Assembly: GCF_014773485.1 (NCBI RefSeq)
Contig: NZ_JACXBP010000005.1
Coordinates: 361,004-425,003 of the forward strand
Direction of reading: 5' to 3'
Length of the DNA stretch: 64,000 bases
From: Erwinia aphidicola
GTDB taxonomy: Bacteria; Pseudomonadota; Gammaproteobacteria; Enterobacterales; Enterobacteriaceae
Both the position numbers and the translations under genes were made by a program. The notes beneath the pieces are model-generated. The model worked only from the letters and a program-made list of their open reading frames with translations, ran no database searches and had not been told where the DNA came from. This document shows, piece by piece, positions 42,572 through 50,912 of this stretch (its first letter is position 1; every line of letters starts with the position of its first letter).

Positions 42572-43174
42572 TTACGGAATCAGGCTGTGCAGAGAAAAAG
42601 CAATTAGCAACATCCCGCCCGCAATGTTGACGTATTTTTTGAGCATTAATGGGTTGGTTTTTTTTACTGAAAAGATCAGCGTTTGGCTAACAGCGTAAAG
42701 CCAAACGCTCATAACGACTACATGTACCGATGCCAGTGTCAGATAGTTGCCAACACCACCCTGTATCCCTGCGAACTGCGAAACGACTGTCAGATAGAAA
42801 ATGATGGCTTTAGGATTCAAAACATTCGCTATCCACGCCGCTCTTAAAGTCACCGAATGCTTCGTATCAGCAAACCCTTCTGGATTGGCCCTTATGCCGT
42901 TGCGGATGAGCATCGCTCCTAACCAGAGCAGATAGGCGGTTCCGAAAAATTTCAACACAGCAAAAGACGCTGGAGACGATATGAGCACAGCGGTAATACC
43001 AAATCCTATGAGAACTGCGTGGGTATAAATGCCCAAAGCTGTTCCGGCAAGAGTCCTGAACAGTCCTTTGTGACCGCCTGCCAGAGCACCGCTCATAACA
43101 AGAGTGAAGCTTGCTCCAGGGGACAGTGCAACAGGGAGTAGTGCTGGCATAAAGCCAAGAAGGTTTATATCCAT
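42572..43174 (-). CDS. LysE/RhtB family amino acid exporter
   Basis: 200 residues with about six membrane helices. The family motif near the N-terminus (ALSPGASFTLVMSGALAGG) and WLGAMLIRNGI and NVLNPKAIIFYLT are clear. These inner-membrane proteins export amino acids such as homoserine, threonine, lysine or leucine; the substrate cannot be told from sequence. It stands alone between the TetR gene and dispersed repeat B. Confidence 0.9.
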   Translation of the reverse strand: MDINLLGFMPALLPVALSPGASFTLVMSGALAGGHKGLFRTLAGTALGIYTHAVLIGFGITAVLISSPASFAVLKFFGTAYLLWLGAMLIRNGIRANPEGFADTKHSVTLRAAWIANVLNPKAIIFYLTVVSQFAGIQGGVGNYLTLASVHVVVMSVWLYAVSQTLIFSVKKTNPLMLKKYVNIAGGMLLIAFSLHSLIP

Positions 43175-43276
43175 AGATTTTTGATAGTCATTGACGCTCT
43201 ACTGTATTGCCAGTCAAGGCGCTTCGGGAATATTGTATTTAACACAATGAAAACAAATAGCCACCATGAATGAAAG

Positions 43277-43343
43277 GTCCGCTACTTGCTCATAGCGGAC
43301 TTCAGCTCAGTCAGCTTGTCTGCTTCGTGCCAGAAGCGGACAT
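43277..43343. repeat. Dispersed accessory-region repeat, copy B
   Basis: It starts with GTCCGCT paired to AGCGGAC ten bases later, continues TTCAGCTCAGTCAG and ends with GTGCCAGAAGCGGACAT. It is the best preserved copy and separates the LysE-type gene from the lactonase-like gene. Confidence 0.75.
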
Positions 43344-43392
43344 AGCATACGTAGGGCGTAGAGATGCACGCAGCAGATCACAACCTTGAAAG

Positions 43393-44109
43393 TTACTCAT
43401 AAAAGGCTGGAGAAAGGCGTAACGAGGCCCATTGTTCTGTATCATGCCCGTAAACGACAAACGCCGCATTTTCACTTCCAGCTATGTCAGCAATTTTTTG
43501 CGTACTTCGCCGGATGCCTGCCTCATCATCCATATCGGTAACAAATATTTGACGCGTTGCCGCATCTGCCATCGAATGATGCATAACAGCATCCGCGGCA
43601 AGTAATACGGTTCCTGTATCAGAAAGTCGTACTAATAGGGACTGATGACCAGGAACATGCCCGCTGGTTTCAAGCAGTACGACCCCCGGTAAAAGCTCGT
43701 AATCCCCTTCAATCAGACGGTAACGTAGAGACGGATGATCCCATGATTCCCGATTTGCTTTAAAGCGAGGATGTCCACTTTTGGCCAGCTCGTAATGTTC
43801 CTTCTGAATGATGAGTTCCGCATTGCTAAATAAATCATGATTGCCGGAATGATCTTCATCGAGATGAGTGCATATAAGGTAACTAATATCTGCTGGACTC
43901 ACGCCGATAGTATTAAGGCGAGCGGTGACCGTATCTTCAGGCGTGATTTCAACAGTAAGACCCGGAAGATTTACAGTCTTATCCACAAAAGAACGCGGCC
44001 AGCCAGTGTCGACAAGAATATTTATTCCATCGCCTGTCTGAATCAAATATCCAGGTACGGGTATATTACCCGGATGCATAGTCCCCAAGTAAAGCATGTA
44101 TAGGCGCAT
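43393..44109 (-). CDS. Metallo-beta-lactamase-fold hydrolase, N-acyl homoserine lactonase-like
   Basis: 238 residues from ATG 44109, which has AAGGG about ten bases upstream; an upstream TTG is less likely. It has the layout of AiiA/AttM-type lactonases: VPGYLIQTGDGINILVDTGW, the metal motif THLDEDHSG (residues 81-89), ETSGHVPGHQS, LLAADAV and YGHDTEQW. In classical lactonases the motif is HxHxDH; here the second His is Asp84. Quorum-quenching activity is therefore a guess. Confidence 0.8.
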   Translation of the reverse strand: MRLYMLYLGTMHPGNIPVPGYLIQTGDGINILVDTGWPRSFVDKTVNLPGLTVEITPEDTVTARLNTIGVSPADISYLICTHLDEDHSGNHDLFSNAELIIQKEHYELAKSGHPRFKANRESWDHPSLRYRLIEGDYELLPGVVLLETSGHVPGHQSLLVRLSDTGTVLLAADAVMHHSMADAATRQIFVTDMDDEAGIRRSTQKIADIAGSENAAFVVYGHDTEQWASLRLSPAFYE

Positions 44110-44196
44110 GACATTTTCCCTTATTTTCAACAATATAATAAAAATAGATGAATATATGGCCTCTCACAATACGCCCATCCTCCCTGTCCTGATCTC

Positions 44197-44268
44197 ACTT
44201 CCGCTCCTCGCTCACTGCAGACCTTCATTTCAGTCAGAAGGTCTGTTGAGTGCCAGAAACGGACATTG
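44197..44268. repeat. Dispersed accessory-region repeat, copy C
   Basis: CTTCCGCTCCTCGCTCACT, then TTTCAGTCAGAAGGTCTG and GTGCCAGAAACGGACAT. It aligns with copies A and B over about 65 bases with scattered changes, and its first inverted repeat has decayed. It lies between the lactonase-like gene and the SNIPE-like gene. Confidence 0.7.
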
Positions 44269-44428
44269 CAGATACCCGCGAGTTAGCCATTAAGAACTAA
44301 CTCTCTGGACCGACTGTTTTCAGGAAGATCTTCTAAAAGCCATAAAAAGTACGCAGGAGGAATTCTAAAGATTTATGGCTGGTTTGACAGGCATGATTAC
44401 AGGCACTCCCCCCTTTACTAGCTAAACG

Positions 44429-44458
44429 AAAAAAAAAGCCTTTTAGGCGTTTTTTTTG
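44429..44458 (-). terminator. Intrinsic terminator of the SNIPE-like gene
   Basis: On the minus strand an eight-base A-tract and CGCC pair with GGC and a nine-base T-tract across TAAAA, ten bases past the stop codon. Confidence 0.85.
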
Positions 44459-44468
44459 TTCCGGGGGA

Positions 44469-46031
44469 TTAAATAGCTTCTGCAAAGCGTGGCTGTTTCT
44501 TCTCAACTTCAACCGAGATCGCAAGGGCGTCAACTTTTTGTTTCCGCATTGCCACCGTCTCATGATAATGCTGCGCGGTCGCCGTCTCAATGAAGTCCAC
44601 ATCATCACCCGCCACATCAAATACGGCTGCCTTAATCTCTTCCAGACTCACGTTGAAGAATTCTTTGCGTCTGTTGATCAGGTTTGTGCGGTTTTCAGCG
44701 AAATGCTGGTGCAGGGCATATTCCATTGCCGGTGCATCTTCACTGTGGATCATGGCATGGATATCAAATAGGAACGGCACCGACGCACTGCCCAACTCGT
44801 CAACGCGGTCTTGAGGGTCGAGGCGGCGTGTCATACCTATCTTAAAGACATTCTCACCAAAAGAGCCGATATTAGAGATAACATAAACATGACCCCGCTT
44901 GGTCTGTTGCGCCATGCTCAGGGCTTTTAGTCCTTTCAACTCGGCCTCGGCCAGCGCCTCCTGCAGGGAATCAATCTTCTCCTGATACTTTTCGGCCTGA
45001 GCGGTGGTCATTTTCGCCAGTTTTTCATTCATTTCTTTCCGGGCTTTATCCAGAGCTTTCTGGGCGCGGCGTTCTTCTTCTTCAGCCTCACGTATAGCAC
45101 GGTCGATCTCTGCCTGGGCTTTGCGCTCCTCCGCCATCTGGGCGCGGATTTCGCGTTGTTCTTCTTTTTCTTCCTGCTTTTTGGCCCGGTATTCATACGT
45201 TAAACGCAGCTCGGTCAGCTTGAGATCCAGGAAGGCATGATTGATGTAGATCTGGTTCACTTCATTGAGCTTGTTCAATACGTCAAAAGCTTTGTAGATG
45301 CGCGATTCCATGGTGTTAATGTTTTTAAACGTGACGTTGGCAATGGCTGCATCGCATTCACCGTTAAAGGCTCTGGCAGTCATGTTGATGCCTCGCGTGG
45401 TCATTTTATTCCCTTCGGCCTTTGAACCACCTACCGTCCACTCTGTAGTGCAATAGATGGCCCCAAAAGTGGTCTTGTTGCGAAGCAAATCTTTCTGCTG
45501 CTGCCGGTTGCCACGGATAGATACTTGGAACAATTCTGACGTATCGAAATCGAAATGCGGCGCGTAGAAGCCCATTTCTGCAAAATCCATATCCTCTTTG
45601 TAGATAGAGAGCGCGGACTCCAGCTCGTCATAAGTGATTTTCTTACTGGCGTAAGAAGCGCGCAGTGCTTGAATCTGTTCTTCAATTTCGACTTTTTTTG
45701 CGAGCTGCTTGGCAACGGTTTGCAGGATCTCATTACTCAGTTTTTCGGCGGCTGTGCGAGCATCTTTTAGGACCGCATTTGCAGAATCAGTAATAAATTT
45801 CGCGTCTGTTTCGCTTGCAGAAATGGTGGTGGATGCTTCCGTCTTCGCTTGAGTAACGATGCGCGCCGCTTCATCCTCAGCATCAACAATGACGGCATAG
45901 CGCGCCAGTTGTGATGCCTTATCGTCAGAATCCGCCCTAGCTGTTTTTAATTTCCTCGTGGTAACAATTAGTGCGACTAAAATGGCCACAAAAGCGATAG
46001 CCTCTGCGATGGAGTAATACACAATATTCAT
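44469..46031 (-). CDS. Membrane-anchored DUF4041/GIY-YIG nuclease, SNIPE-type anti-phage protein
   Basis: 520 residues. One membrane helix lies at about 5-24 (EAIAFVAILVALIV), then a coiled region at 30-130. A DUF4041 domain follows at about 145-285 (MGFYAPHFDFDTSELFQV, TARAFNGECDAAIANV, LKLTELRLTYEYRAKK). A Glu/Arg-rich coiled coil runs to about 365. Last is a GIY-YIG/Mug113-like nuclease at 380-465, with GHVYVISN, FKIGMTRR, catalytic-type Glu437 and RRKEFFN. This order is that of SNIPE, described as a membrane nuclease that cuts phage DNA as it enters the cell. Its own promoter and terminators flank it. Confidence 0.85.
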   Translation of the reverse strand: MNIVYYSIAEAIAFVAILVALIVTTRKLKTARADSDDKASQLARYAVIVDAEDEAARIVTQAKTEASTTISASETDAKFITDSANAVLKDARTAAEKLSNEILQTVAKQLAKKVEIEEQIQALRASYASKKITYDELESALSIYKEDMDFAEMGFYAPHFDFDTSELFQVSIRGNRQQQKDLLRNKTTFGAIYCTTEWTVGGSKAEGNKMTTRGINMTARAFNGECDAAIANVTFKNINTMESRIYKAFDVLNKLNEVNQIYINHAFLDLKLTELRLTYEYRAKKQEEKEEQREIRAQMAEERKAQAEIDRAIREAEEEERRAQKALDKARKEMNEKLAKMTTAQAEKYQEKIDSLQEALAEAELKGLKALSMAQQTKRGHVYVISNIGSFGENVFKIGMTRRLDPQDRVDELGSASVPFLFDIHAMIHSEDAPAMEYALHQHFAENRTNLINRRKEFFNVSLEEIKAAVFDVAGDDVDFIETATAQHYHETVAMRKQKVDALAISVEVEKKQPRFAEAI

Positions 46032-46082
46032 TAGGATAACCCTGTTGAGTGGTTTTACCGGCGCACCCGGCTGCTGCGAGAG

Positions 46083-46111
46083 AATATACGGACCTAGCGT
46101 TCTCTCAGCAA
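46083..46111 (-). promoter_or_regulatory. Promoter of the SNIPE-like gene
   Basis: Read on the minus strand, TTGCTG (46111-46106) and TATATT (46088-46083) are separated by exactly 17 bases. The leader is about 45 bases. No operator-like repeat is visible, so constitutive expression is plausible. Confidence 0.6.
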
Positions 46112-46152
46112 TTGCATTATTTAAAATCTATATCGTTATAGGTTTTGGATCA

Positions 46153-46188
46153 AAAAATGCCCACGCTAAGGTGGGCTATTTTATTTTT
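46153..46188. terminator. Bidirectional terminator upstream of the SNIPE-like gene
   Basis: GCCCAC at 46159-46164 pairs with GTGGGC at 46171-46176, followed on the plus strand by TATTTTATTTTT and on the minus strand by ATTTTTTG. It can block transcription entering from the pump operon. Confidence 0.8.
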
Positions 46189-46408
46189 GGTCTTTCCTGG
46201 CTTCAGCTATCAATTTTCCCCGCGCCTGGCAGATGCCAGCGCATAGACTTCAGGAATACTGTCTACCCTCTTTTTCGTTTACAGCGGACCAGAAATTTTT
46301 TTCTTTAGGCCAATACAAAATCAATAGATTGCTATGGGAACTTATATGCTTTAACTCTAGAGGTTCTCGGACAACTTAATCGGATGTGAAATGCAATCTT
46401 TTGATGAC

Positions 46409-46430
46409 GTCCGCTCCTCGCTCAAAGCAT
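46409..46430. repeat. Dispersed accessory-region repeat, copy D (partial)
   Basis: GTCCGCTCCTCGCTCAAAGC matches the first third of copies B and C; the rest of the element is missing. It is the last copy before the RND locus. Confidence 0.55.
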
Positions 46431-46584
46431 CCCCACAAGAATCCGCCCAACCCTAACCCTGCCTGCTGCAGTCACGTCCTATAGGCTATTACTGCTCCCC
46501 CCGAAAAAGGTTTCACGCGCGGTCGGTCATGCCGTCATGTCGCTAATGGAGCCAAAGCCAAAATATCCCCCTCTCTGACCACGC

Positions 46585-49500
46585 TCACCGGCCTGTTCTG
46601 CCACTAACGCGCCCCTGCTCGAACTGCATAACAAGACTCAGTGCGGCAGGTAATACCGTAAGCGTGACGAAGGTGGCCACAAGAAGTCCGCCGATAATCG
46701 CATAGGCCATGGGCCCCCAGAATACCTGCTCAGCAATCGGGATCATCCCCAGTATGGCAGCGCAGGCCGTGAGCAAGATAGGCCGGGCCCGGTGTTTTGC
46801 CGCAGCTTTGATCGCCTCATCGCACTCAAGCCCCTGCCTGACGTTGCTGTCCACTTCCGCGATCAGGATCACCGCGTTGCGGATAATCATGCCGGCTAAG
46901 GCGATGATCCCGAGCAAGGCAACAAACCCCATCGGCGTCCCCGTCGGCAACATCGCCAGCACAATGCCAATAAGGCCAAACGGCGCCATCAAAAGGGCGA
47001 TAAGCATGCGCGAGAATCGCTGCAGCTGCACCATCAGCAGGATAAGCATGATAACCAGGGTGACCGGCAGCACGGCAAATACCGAACTGTTGCCTTTGTC
47101 CGACTCTGCCACCTCGCCCCCCTCCTCTATCGCATACTCCGCCGGTAAGGTGGACCTGATGCGGGCAATTAAGGGAGCAAGCCGTTGTGAAACGGCCTCA
47201 GCCCGTAATCCAGCGGCTAGATCGGTCTGCACGGTGATAAACGGCAGGCGCTGCCGGCGCCAGATAACCGGGTCATCCACTCCCCAGACGGGGGTCGCCA
47301 CCTGGCTTAAGGGGATTTTTTTGCCTTCTGCTGTCGCGATAGTCAGCCCGGAAAGCGTGGTTAAATCCTGACTCTCACGCCGGTTAGCGCGCAGCACCAC
47401 ATCAATCAGCCGGTTTTTGTCCCTGATGGTGGTCACCACGCTGCCAGACCAGACCGTGTTGAGTAAGGTTGCCAGACTTTCGGAGGAGACGCCCGCCGCG
47501 CGTGCCGCAGTCTGATTGACCTGCAAAGCGATCGCTCTTTCAGGTTCACCGGCGGTCAGGTTAACCTCCCGGGTTGCCGGACTGTTGCCGAGCACGCTGG
47601 CAAGATGCTGCGCAATCTGCCTGACTTTGCGGTAGTTGGGCCCGCTGACGCGATATTTTATTGGCCAGCCTACCGGCGGGCCCAGCTCAAGCGGTGAGAC
47701 GCGCGTAGTGATATCACTAAAATCCCGGGCTAAAATAGTTTGCAGCTGCGCGCGCAGTTTATCCCTCTCCTTCAGGCCCCTGGCGACCACCACCAGCTGC
47801 GCCGTGTTCTCATCATCCAGTAATACGTCCATCGGCAGATAAAACCGCACAGCCCCTGACCCCACATAGGTGGAAAAATGGTCGATATTCGGATTACCCT
47901 TTAAGGCCTGCTCCAGACGCCCGGCTTGCCGCGCCGTGTCGCGCTGGGATGCGTTGCCGGGAAGCGTCAGGCTGACCAGCAGTTCCGGGCGATCGGACGC
48001 GGGGAAGAACTCGCCCTGCATCAGCGTGGTGGCATAAGCGGCTATTGCTAATAACAGGCTGGCAAGGCAAAGGGTGGCAGCCCGTCTCTGAAGAACCAGA
48101 TTGAGCAGGCGCTGATAGACGCGCATCAGCCTTCCCTGCTTTTCAGCGTGTGAGGCCAGCGTCTCAGGTAACAGCCAGGTTCCGACCAGCGGAGAAAAAA
48201 GAATCGCCACTATCCATGAACAGAGCAGCGCGATCAGCACCACGGCGAACAGCGAATAGCAGTACTCCCCCGCGCTTGAGGCGGCAAATCCCACCGGAAT
48301 AAAGCCCGCTATCATAACCAGGGTGCCGGTCAGCATCGGGAAGGCGGTGGTCTCGAAGGCATAAGTCGCGGCGCGCCATTTGCTATCACCGGCCTCAATA
48401 CGCGACACCATCGCTTCAACGGTTATCATCGCATCGTCTACCAGCAGCCCCAGCGCGATGATTAATGCGCCCAGCGAGATACGCTGTAACCCAATGCCGG
48501 CAAGCATCATGCCGATAAAGGTCATTGCCAGCACAATGGGAATGGCCGCGGCCACCACCAGCCCGGCACGGGTCCCCAACGAGACGAAGGAGACCGCCAG
48601 AACAATCACCACGGCCTCAATCAGTACTCGGATAAATCCGCTCACGGCCTGCGCCACCACGGCAGACTGGTCCGCCACCCTGACCATTTCAATGCCGTGC
48701 GGAAGATGGGCACTAATCACCGCCATCCGCGCTTTCAGCGCTTGGCCGAAAGTGAGCATGTTGCCCGTGGCGGCCATGGAGATGGCAAGACCAATGGCTG
48801 GCTGGCCGTTGACCCGAAACGCGGGTGACGGGGGCTCTGCATCCTCACGGCTGATGGTCGCAATATCCGTCAGGGGGATGTAGCGCGAGGCAATATGCAG
48901 CGTCACAGCGCGTAAACTTTGCTCAGAGGTCAGTGCCCCGCTAACGCGCAGCGCAATGTTCTCACGGTCGCTGCGCAGGATCCCTGAAGGCTCCACCGCG
49001 TTCTGCGCCTTGAGCGCATCGGTTATCTGCTGTAAATCCAGCCCCATTCCGGCCAGCTGCGCCGGTGAAAAGGCGAGCACAATATTCTCTTCCTGCACGC
49101 CCAGCAGGCTGATTTTGCCCATGTCCGGCAGTGACATCAGGCTACGGCTGATATCATCAACCCTGTCACGAAGCTCACGCGCCGTGAAACCCTCTGCAGT
49201 AAAGCCATAAAGGGTGCCGAAGGTGTCATCAAATTCGTCATTGACGGACGGGCCCTGCACACCGGCAGGCAGCGATGGCGCGATATCCTGCATCTTTTTA
49301 CGCACCTGATACCATATGCCCGCCACTTTTGAGGGCGGCGTGTCATCGCGAAGATTGACAAAAATCACCGATTTCCCGGCATGGGTTTCGCTCTGCACGT
49401 AGTCGAGATAGGGCGTTTCCTGCAGCTTTTTCTCCAGCGCATCGGTGACCAGATTAACCGTATCCATCATGCTGGCACCCGGCCAGCCTGCCGATACCAC

Positions 49501-49662
49501 GGCCGTTTTTATGGTAAACGCCGGGTCTTCATTACGGGGGAGTTGCTGATAGCTGACGATCCCCGCCGCCATTAACAGCAGCATAAAAAAGGTGACCAGC
49601 GACTGATGGTTCAGTGCCCAGGCGGAAAGGTTGAAGGACCCGGCAGCGGATGACGGTTTCAT
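46585..49662 (-). CDS. RND efflux pump inner-membrane transporter
   Basis: 1025 residues of the hydrophobe/amphiphile efflux (AcrB-like) superfamily: two repeats of six helices with two large periplasmic loops. The proton-relay Asp pair in helix 4 is present (GLLVDDAMITVEAM), with a helix 11 counterpart GMIIRNAVILIAEVD. It is less like AcrB than like the VexF/MexW-type group by general feel only; the substrate is unknown. The adaptor gene overlaps its start by four bases. No outer-membrane channel gene is adjacent, so TolC is the likely partner. Confidence 0.92.
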   Translation of the reverse strand: MKPSSAAGSFNLSAWALNHQSLVTFFMLLLMAAGIVSYQQLPRNEDPAFTIKTAVVSAGWPGASMMDTVNLVTDALEKKLQETPYLDYVQSETHAGKSVIFVNLRDDTPPSKVAGIWYQVRKKMQDIAPSLPAGVQGPSVNDEFDDTFGTLYGFTAEGFTARELRDRVDDISRSLMSLPDMGKISLLGVQEENIVLAFSPAQLAGMGLDLQQITDALKAQNAVEPSGILRSDRENIALRVSGALTSEQSLRAVTLHIASRYIPLTDIATISREDAEPPSPAFRVNGQPAIGLAISMAATGNMLTFGQALKARMAVISAHLPHGIEMVRVADQSAVVAQAVSGFIRVLIEAVVIVLAVSFVSLGTRAGLVVAAAIPIVLAMTFIGMMLAGIGLQRISLGALIIALGLLVDDAMITVEAMVSRIEAGDSKWRAATYAFETTAFPMLTGTLVMIAGFIPVGFAASSAGEYCYSLFAVVLIALLCSWIVAILFSPLVGTWLLPETLASHAEKQGRLMRVYQRLLNLVLQRRAATLCLASLLLAIAAYATTLMQGEFFPASDRPELLVSLTLPGNASQRDTARQAGRLEQALKGNPNIDHFSTYVGSGAVRFYLPMDVLLDDENTAQLVVVARGLKERDKLRAQLQTILARDFSDITTRVSPLELGPPVGWPIKYRVSGPNYRKVRQIAQHLASVLGNSPATREVNLTAGEPERAIALQVNQTAARAAGVSSESLATLLNTVWSGSVVTTIRDKNRLIDVVLRANRRESQDLTTLSGLTIATAEGKKIPLSQVATPVWGVDDPVIWRRQRLPFITVQTDLAAGLRAEAVSQRLAPLIARIRSTLPAEYAIEEGGEVAESDKGNSSVFAVLPVTLVIMLILLMVQLQRFSRMLIALLMAPFGLIGIVLAMLPTGTPMGFVALLGIIALAGMIIRNAVILIAEVDSNVRQGLECDEAIKAAAKHRARPILLTACAAILGMIPIAEQVFWGPMAYAIIGGLLVATFVTLTVLPAALSLVMQFEQGRVSGRTGR

Positions 49663-50801
49663 TCGCTCTCCTCCCCGGGCTGCACTTTTTCCCCTTCCCG
49701 CAGCTTACTGACCCCCGCCACGACCACCTTTTCGCCAGGGCGTATACCGTCGCAGATAAATATTTCGGAGGTACTGTAGCGCCCCAGAACAACCGGCCGT
49801 AAGTGCAGCGACTGCGTCTTTTCGTCAACGACAAAAATGGCCGGCTGTTCGCCGACACGGGTCAGCGCAGAGGCTGGCAGGGCCGTCATTCGCGGGCCTG
49901 AGGCGTTGAGTGCCAGCTGAACCGTGGCACCAAGAGCCATAGCCGCAGGCGGGTTATCCAGCGTGATGCGCACGCGCCAGGTGCGGGTTTGCGGGTCGGC
50001 CTGCGGGCTGACGTCGCGGAAATGCCCCACCGCCACCGCAGAAGGGGCTGATAGCAACGAGACGCTAAACGGCCCGTCAGCGTGTTGAGCAACAGACTGG
50101 GGGTCCGCCACATCAAATACCGCATCGCGCCCGCTGCCGCTGGCCAGGGTGAAGACGCTCTGTCCCGCACTGACTACCTGTCCTGCCGACGCGCTGACTT
50201 GAGTGATCACTCCGTCAGCCGGGGCCGTGAGGTTCGCCCACAAGAGGTTTTCCTGCGCATTGCTCAGGGCATCTTCGCTGCTCTGCCGCTTGGCCCTTGC
50301 GCTCTGCCAGTCCGCCCTGGCGCTGTCCAGCTGCGCGCGGGCAATAGCCCCTCCGGGCATCAGTCGCTGCATCCGTCTGAGGTTAAGAGCGGCCACCTGC
50401 TCTGCCGCGCGGGCGCTTTCCAGGTCGGCCTGCGCGCTGCTGAGCTGATTATGGCTGGTCACGCTTTCCTGCGTGGCCAGAACCTGCCCGGCAGTCACCC
50501 TGTCCCCCACCTCAGCCTGGCGCGTCAGAATACGTCCATCCAGCCGGAACCCGAGCGAAACCTCCTCATAGGCACGAATCTCTCCGGTCTGGATGCGGGG
50601 ATCAGAGGCAACCGCTAGCGGTGCAGAGACAGTACGCACCGGCCTGATGACTGGGGGTTCCTTATGGTTTTTATCACCACACCCTGTCAGCACAATGACA
50701 ATAACAAGCACACAGACGGCGGGGATCAACGGGAGTAGCCGGCCTGCAGCGTGTAAATGACGAACGCCGTGGCGCGCAAAGTCGGTGAAGGTAACAGCCA
50801 T
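49659..50801 (-). CDS. RND efflux periplasmic adaptor (membrane fusion lipoprotein)
   Basis: 380 residues with a hydrophobic leader and lipobox VLTGC (Cys41). It is followed by a lipoyl/barrel-sandwich half (GFRLDGRILTRQAEVGDRVTAGQ), an alpha-hairpin rich in Ala and Gln (about 115-190), the second lipoyl half (APADGVITQVSASAGQVVSAG), and beta-barrel and membrane-proximal domains. It links the pump to an outer-membrane channel. The leader is long, so a start further in is possible. Its four-base overlap with the pump gene shows one operon. Confidence 0.92.
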   Translation of the reverse strand: MAVTFTDFARHGVRHLHAAGRLLPLIPAVCVLVIVIVLTGCGDKNHKEPPVIRPVRTVSAPLAVASDPRIQTGEIRAYEEVSLGFRLDGRILTRQAEVGDRVTAGQVLATQESVTSHNQLSSAQADLESARAAEQVAALNLRRMQRLMPGGAIARAQLDSARADWQSARAKRQSSEDALSNAQENLLWANLTAPADGVITQVSASAGQVVSAGQSVFTLASGSGRDAVFDVADPQSVAQHADGPFSVSLLSAPSAVAVGHFRDVSPQADPQTRTWRVRITLDNPPAAMALGATVQLALNASGPRMTALPASALTRVGEQPAIFVVDEKTQSLHLRPVVLGRYSTSEIFICDGIRPGEKVVVAGVSKLREGEKVQPGEESE

Positions 50802-50912
50802 GACAGTTATCCTGAATTGAGATATCGCTATTCAATACAATCACTGTCCAGATTCCGGCAATAAACCATCAAGAAACCGTCAAGATAAGCACTTTTTTTC
50901 ATTACCGGCCGT

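Larger units (their letters stand above)
44110..44468. other. Intergenic region between SNIPE-like and lactonase-like genes
   Basis: About 360 bases holding repeat copy C and the terminator of the SNIPE-like gene. No coding frame is convincing in the rest. Confidence 0.6.
46032..46584. other. Intergenic region between the RND pump and the SNIPE-like gene
   Basis: About 550 bases holding the SNIPE promoter, a bidirectional terminator at 46153-46188 and the partial repeat copy D. I see no gene in the remainder. Confidence 0.6.

Noticed and set aside
40700..46430. Prophage or integrative element hypothesis for the accessory segment
   Set aside because: No integrase, tRNA target, phage structural gene or flanking direct duplication is visible.
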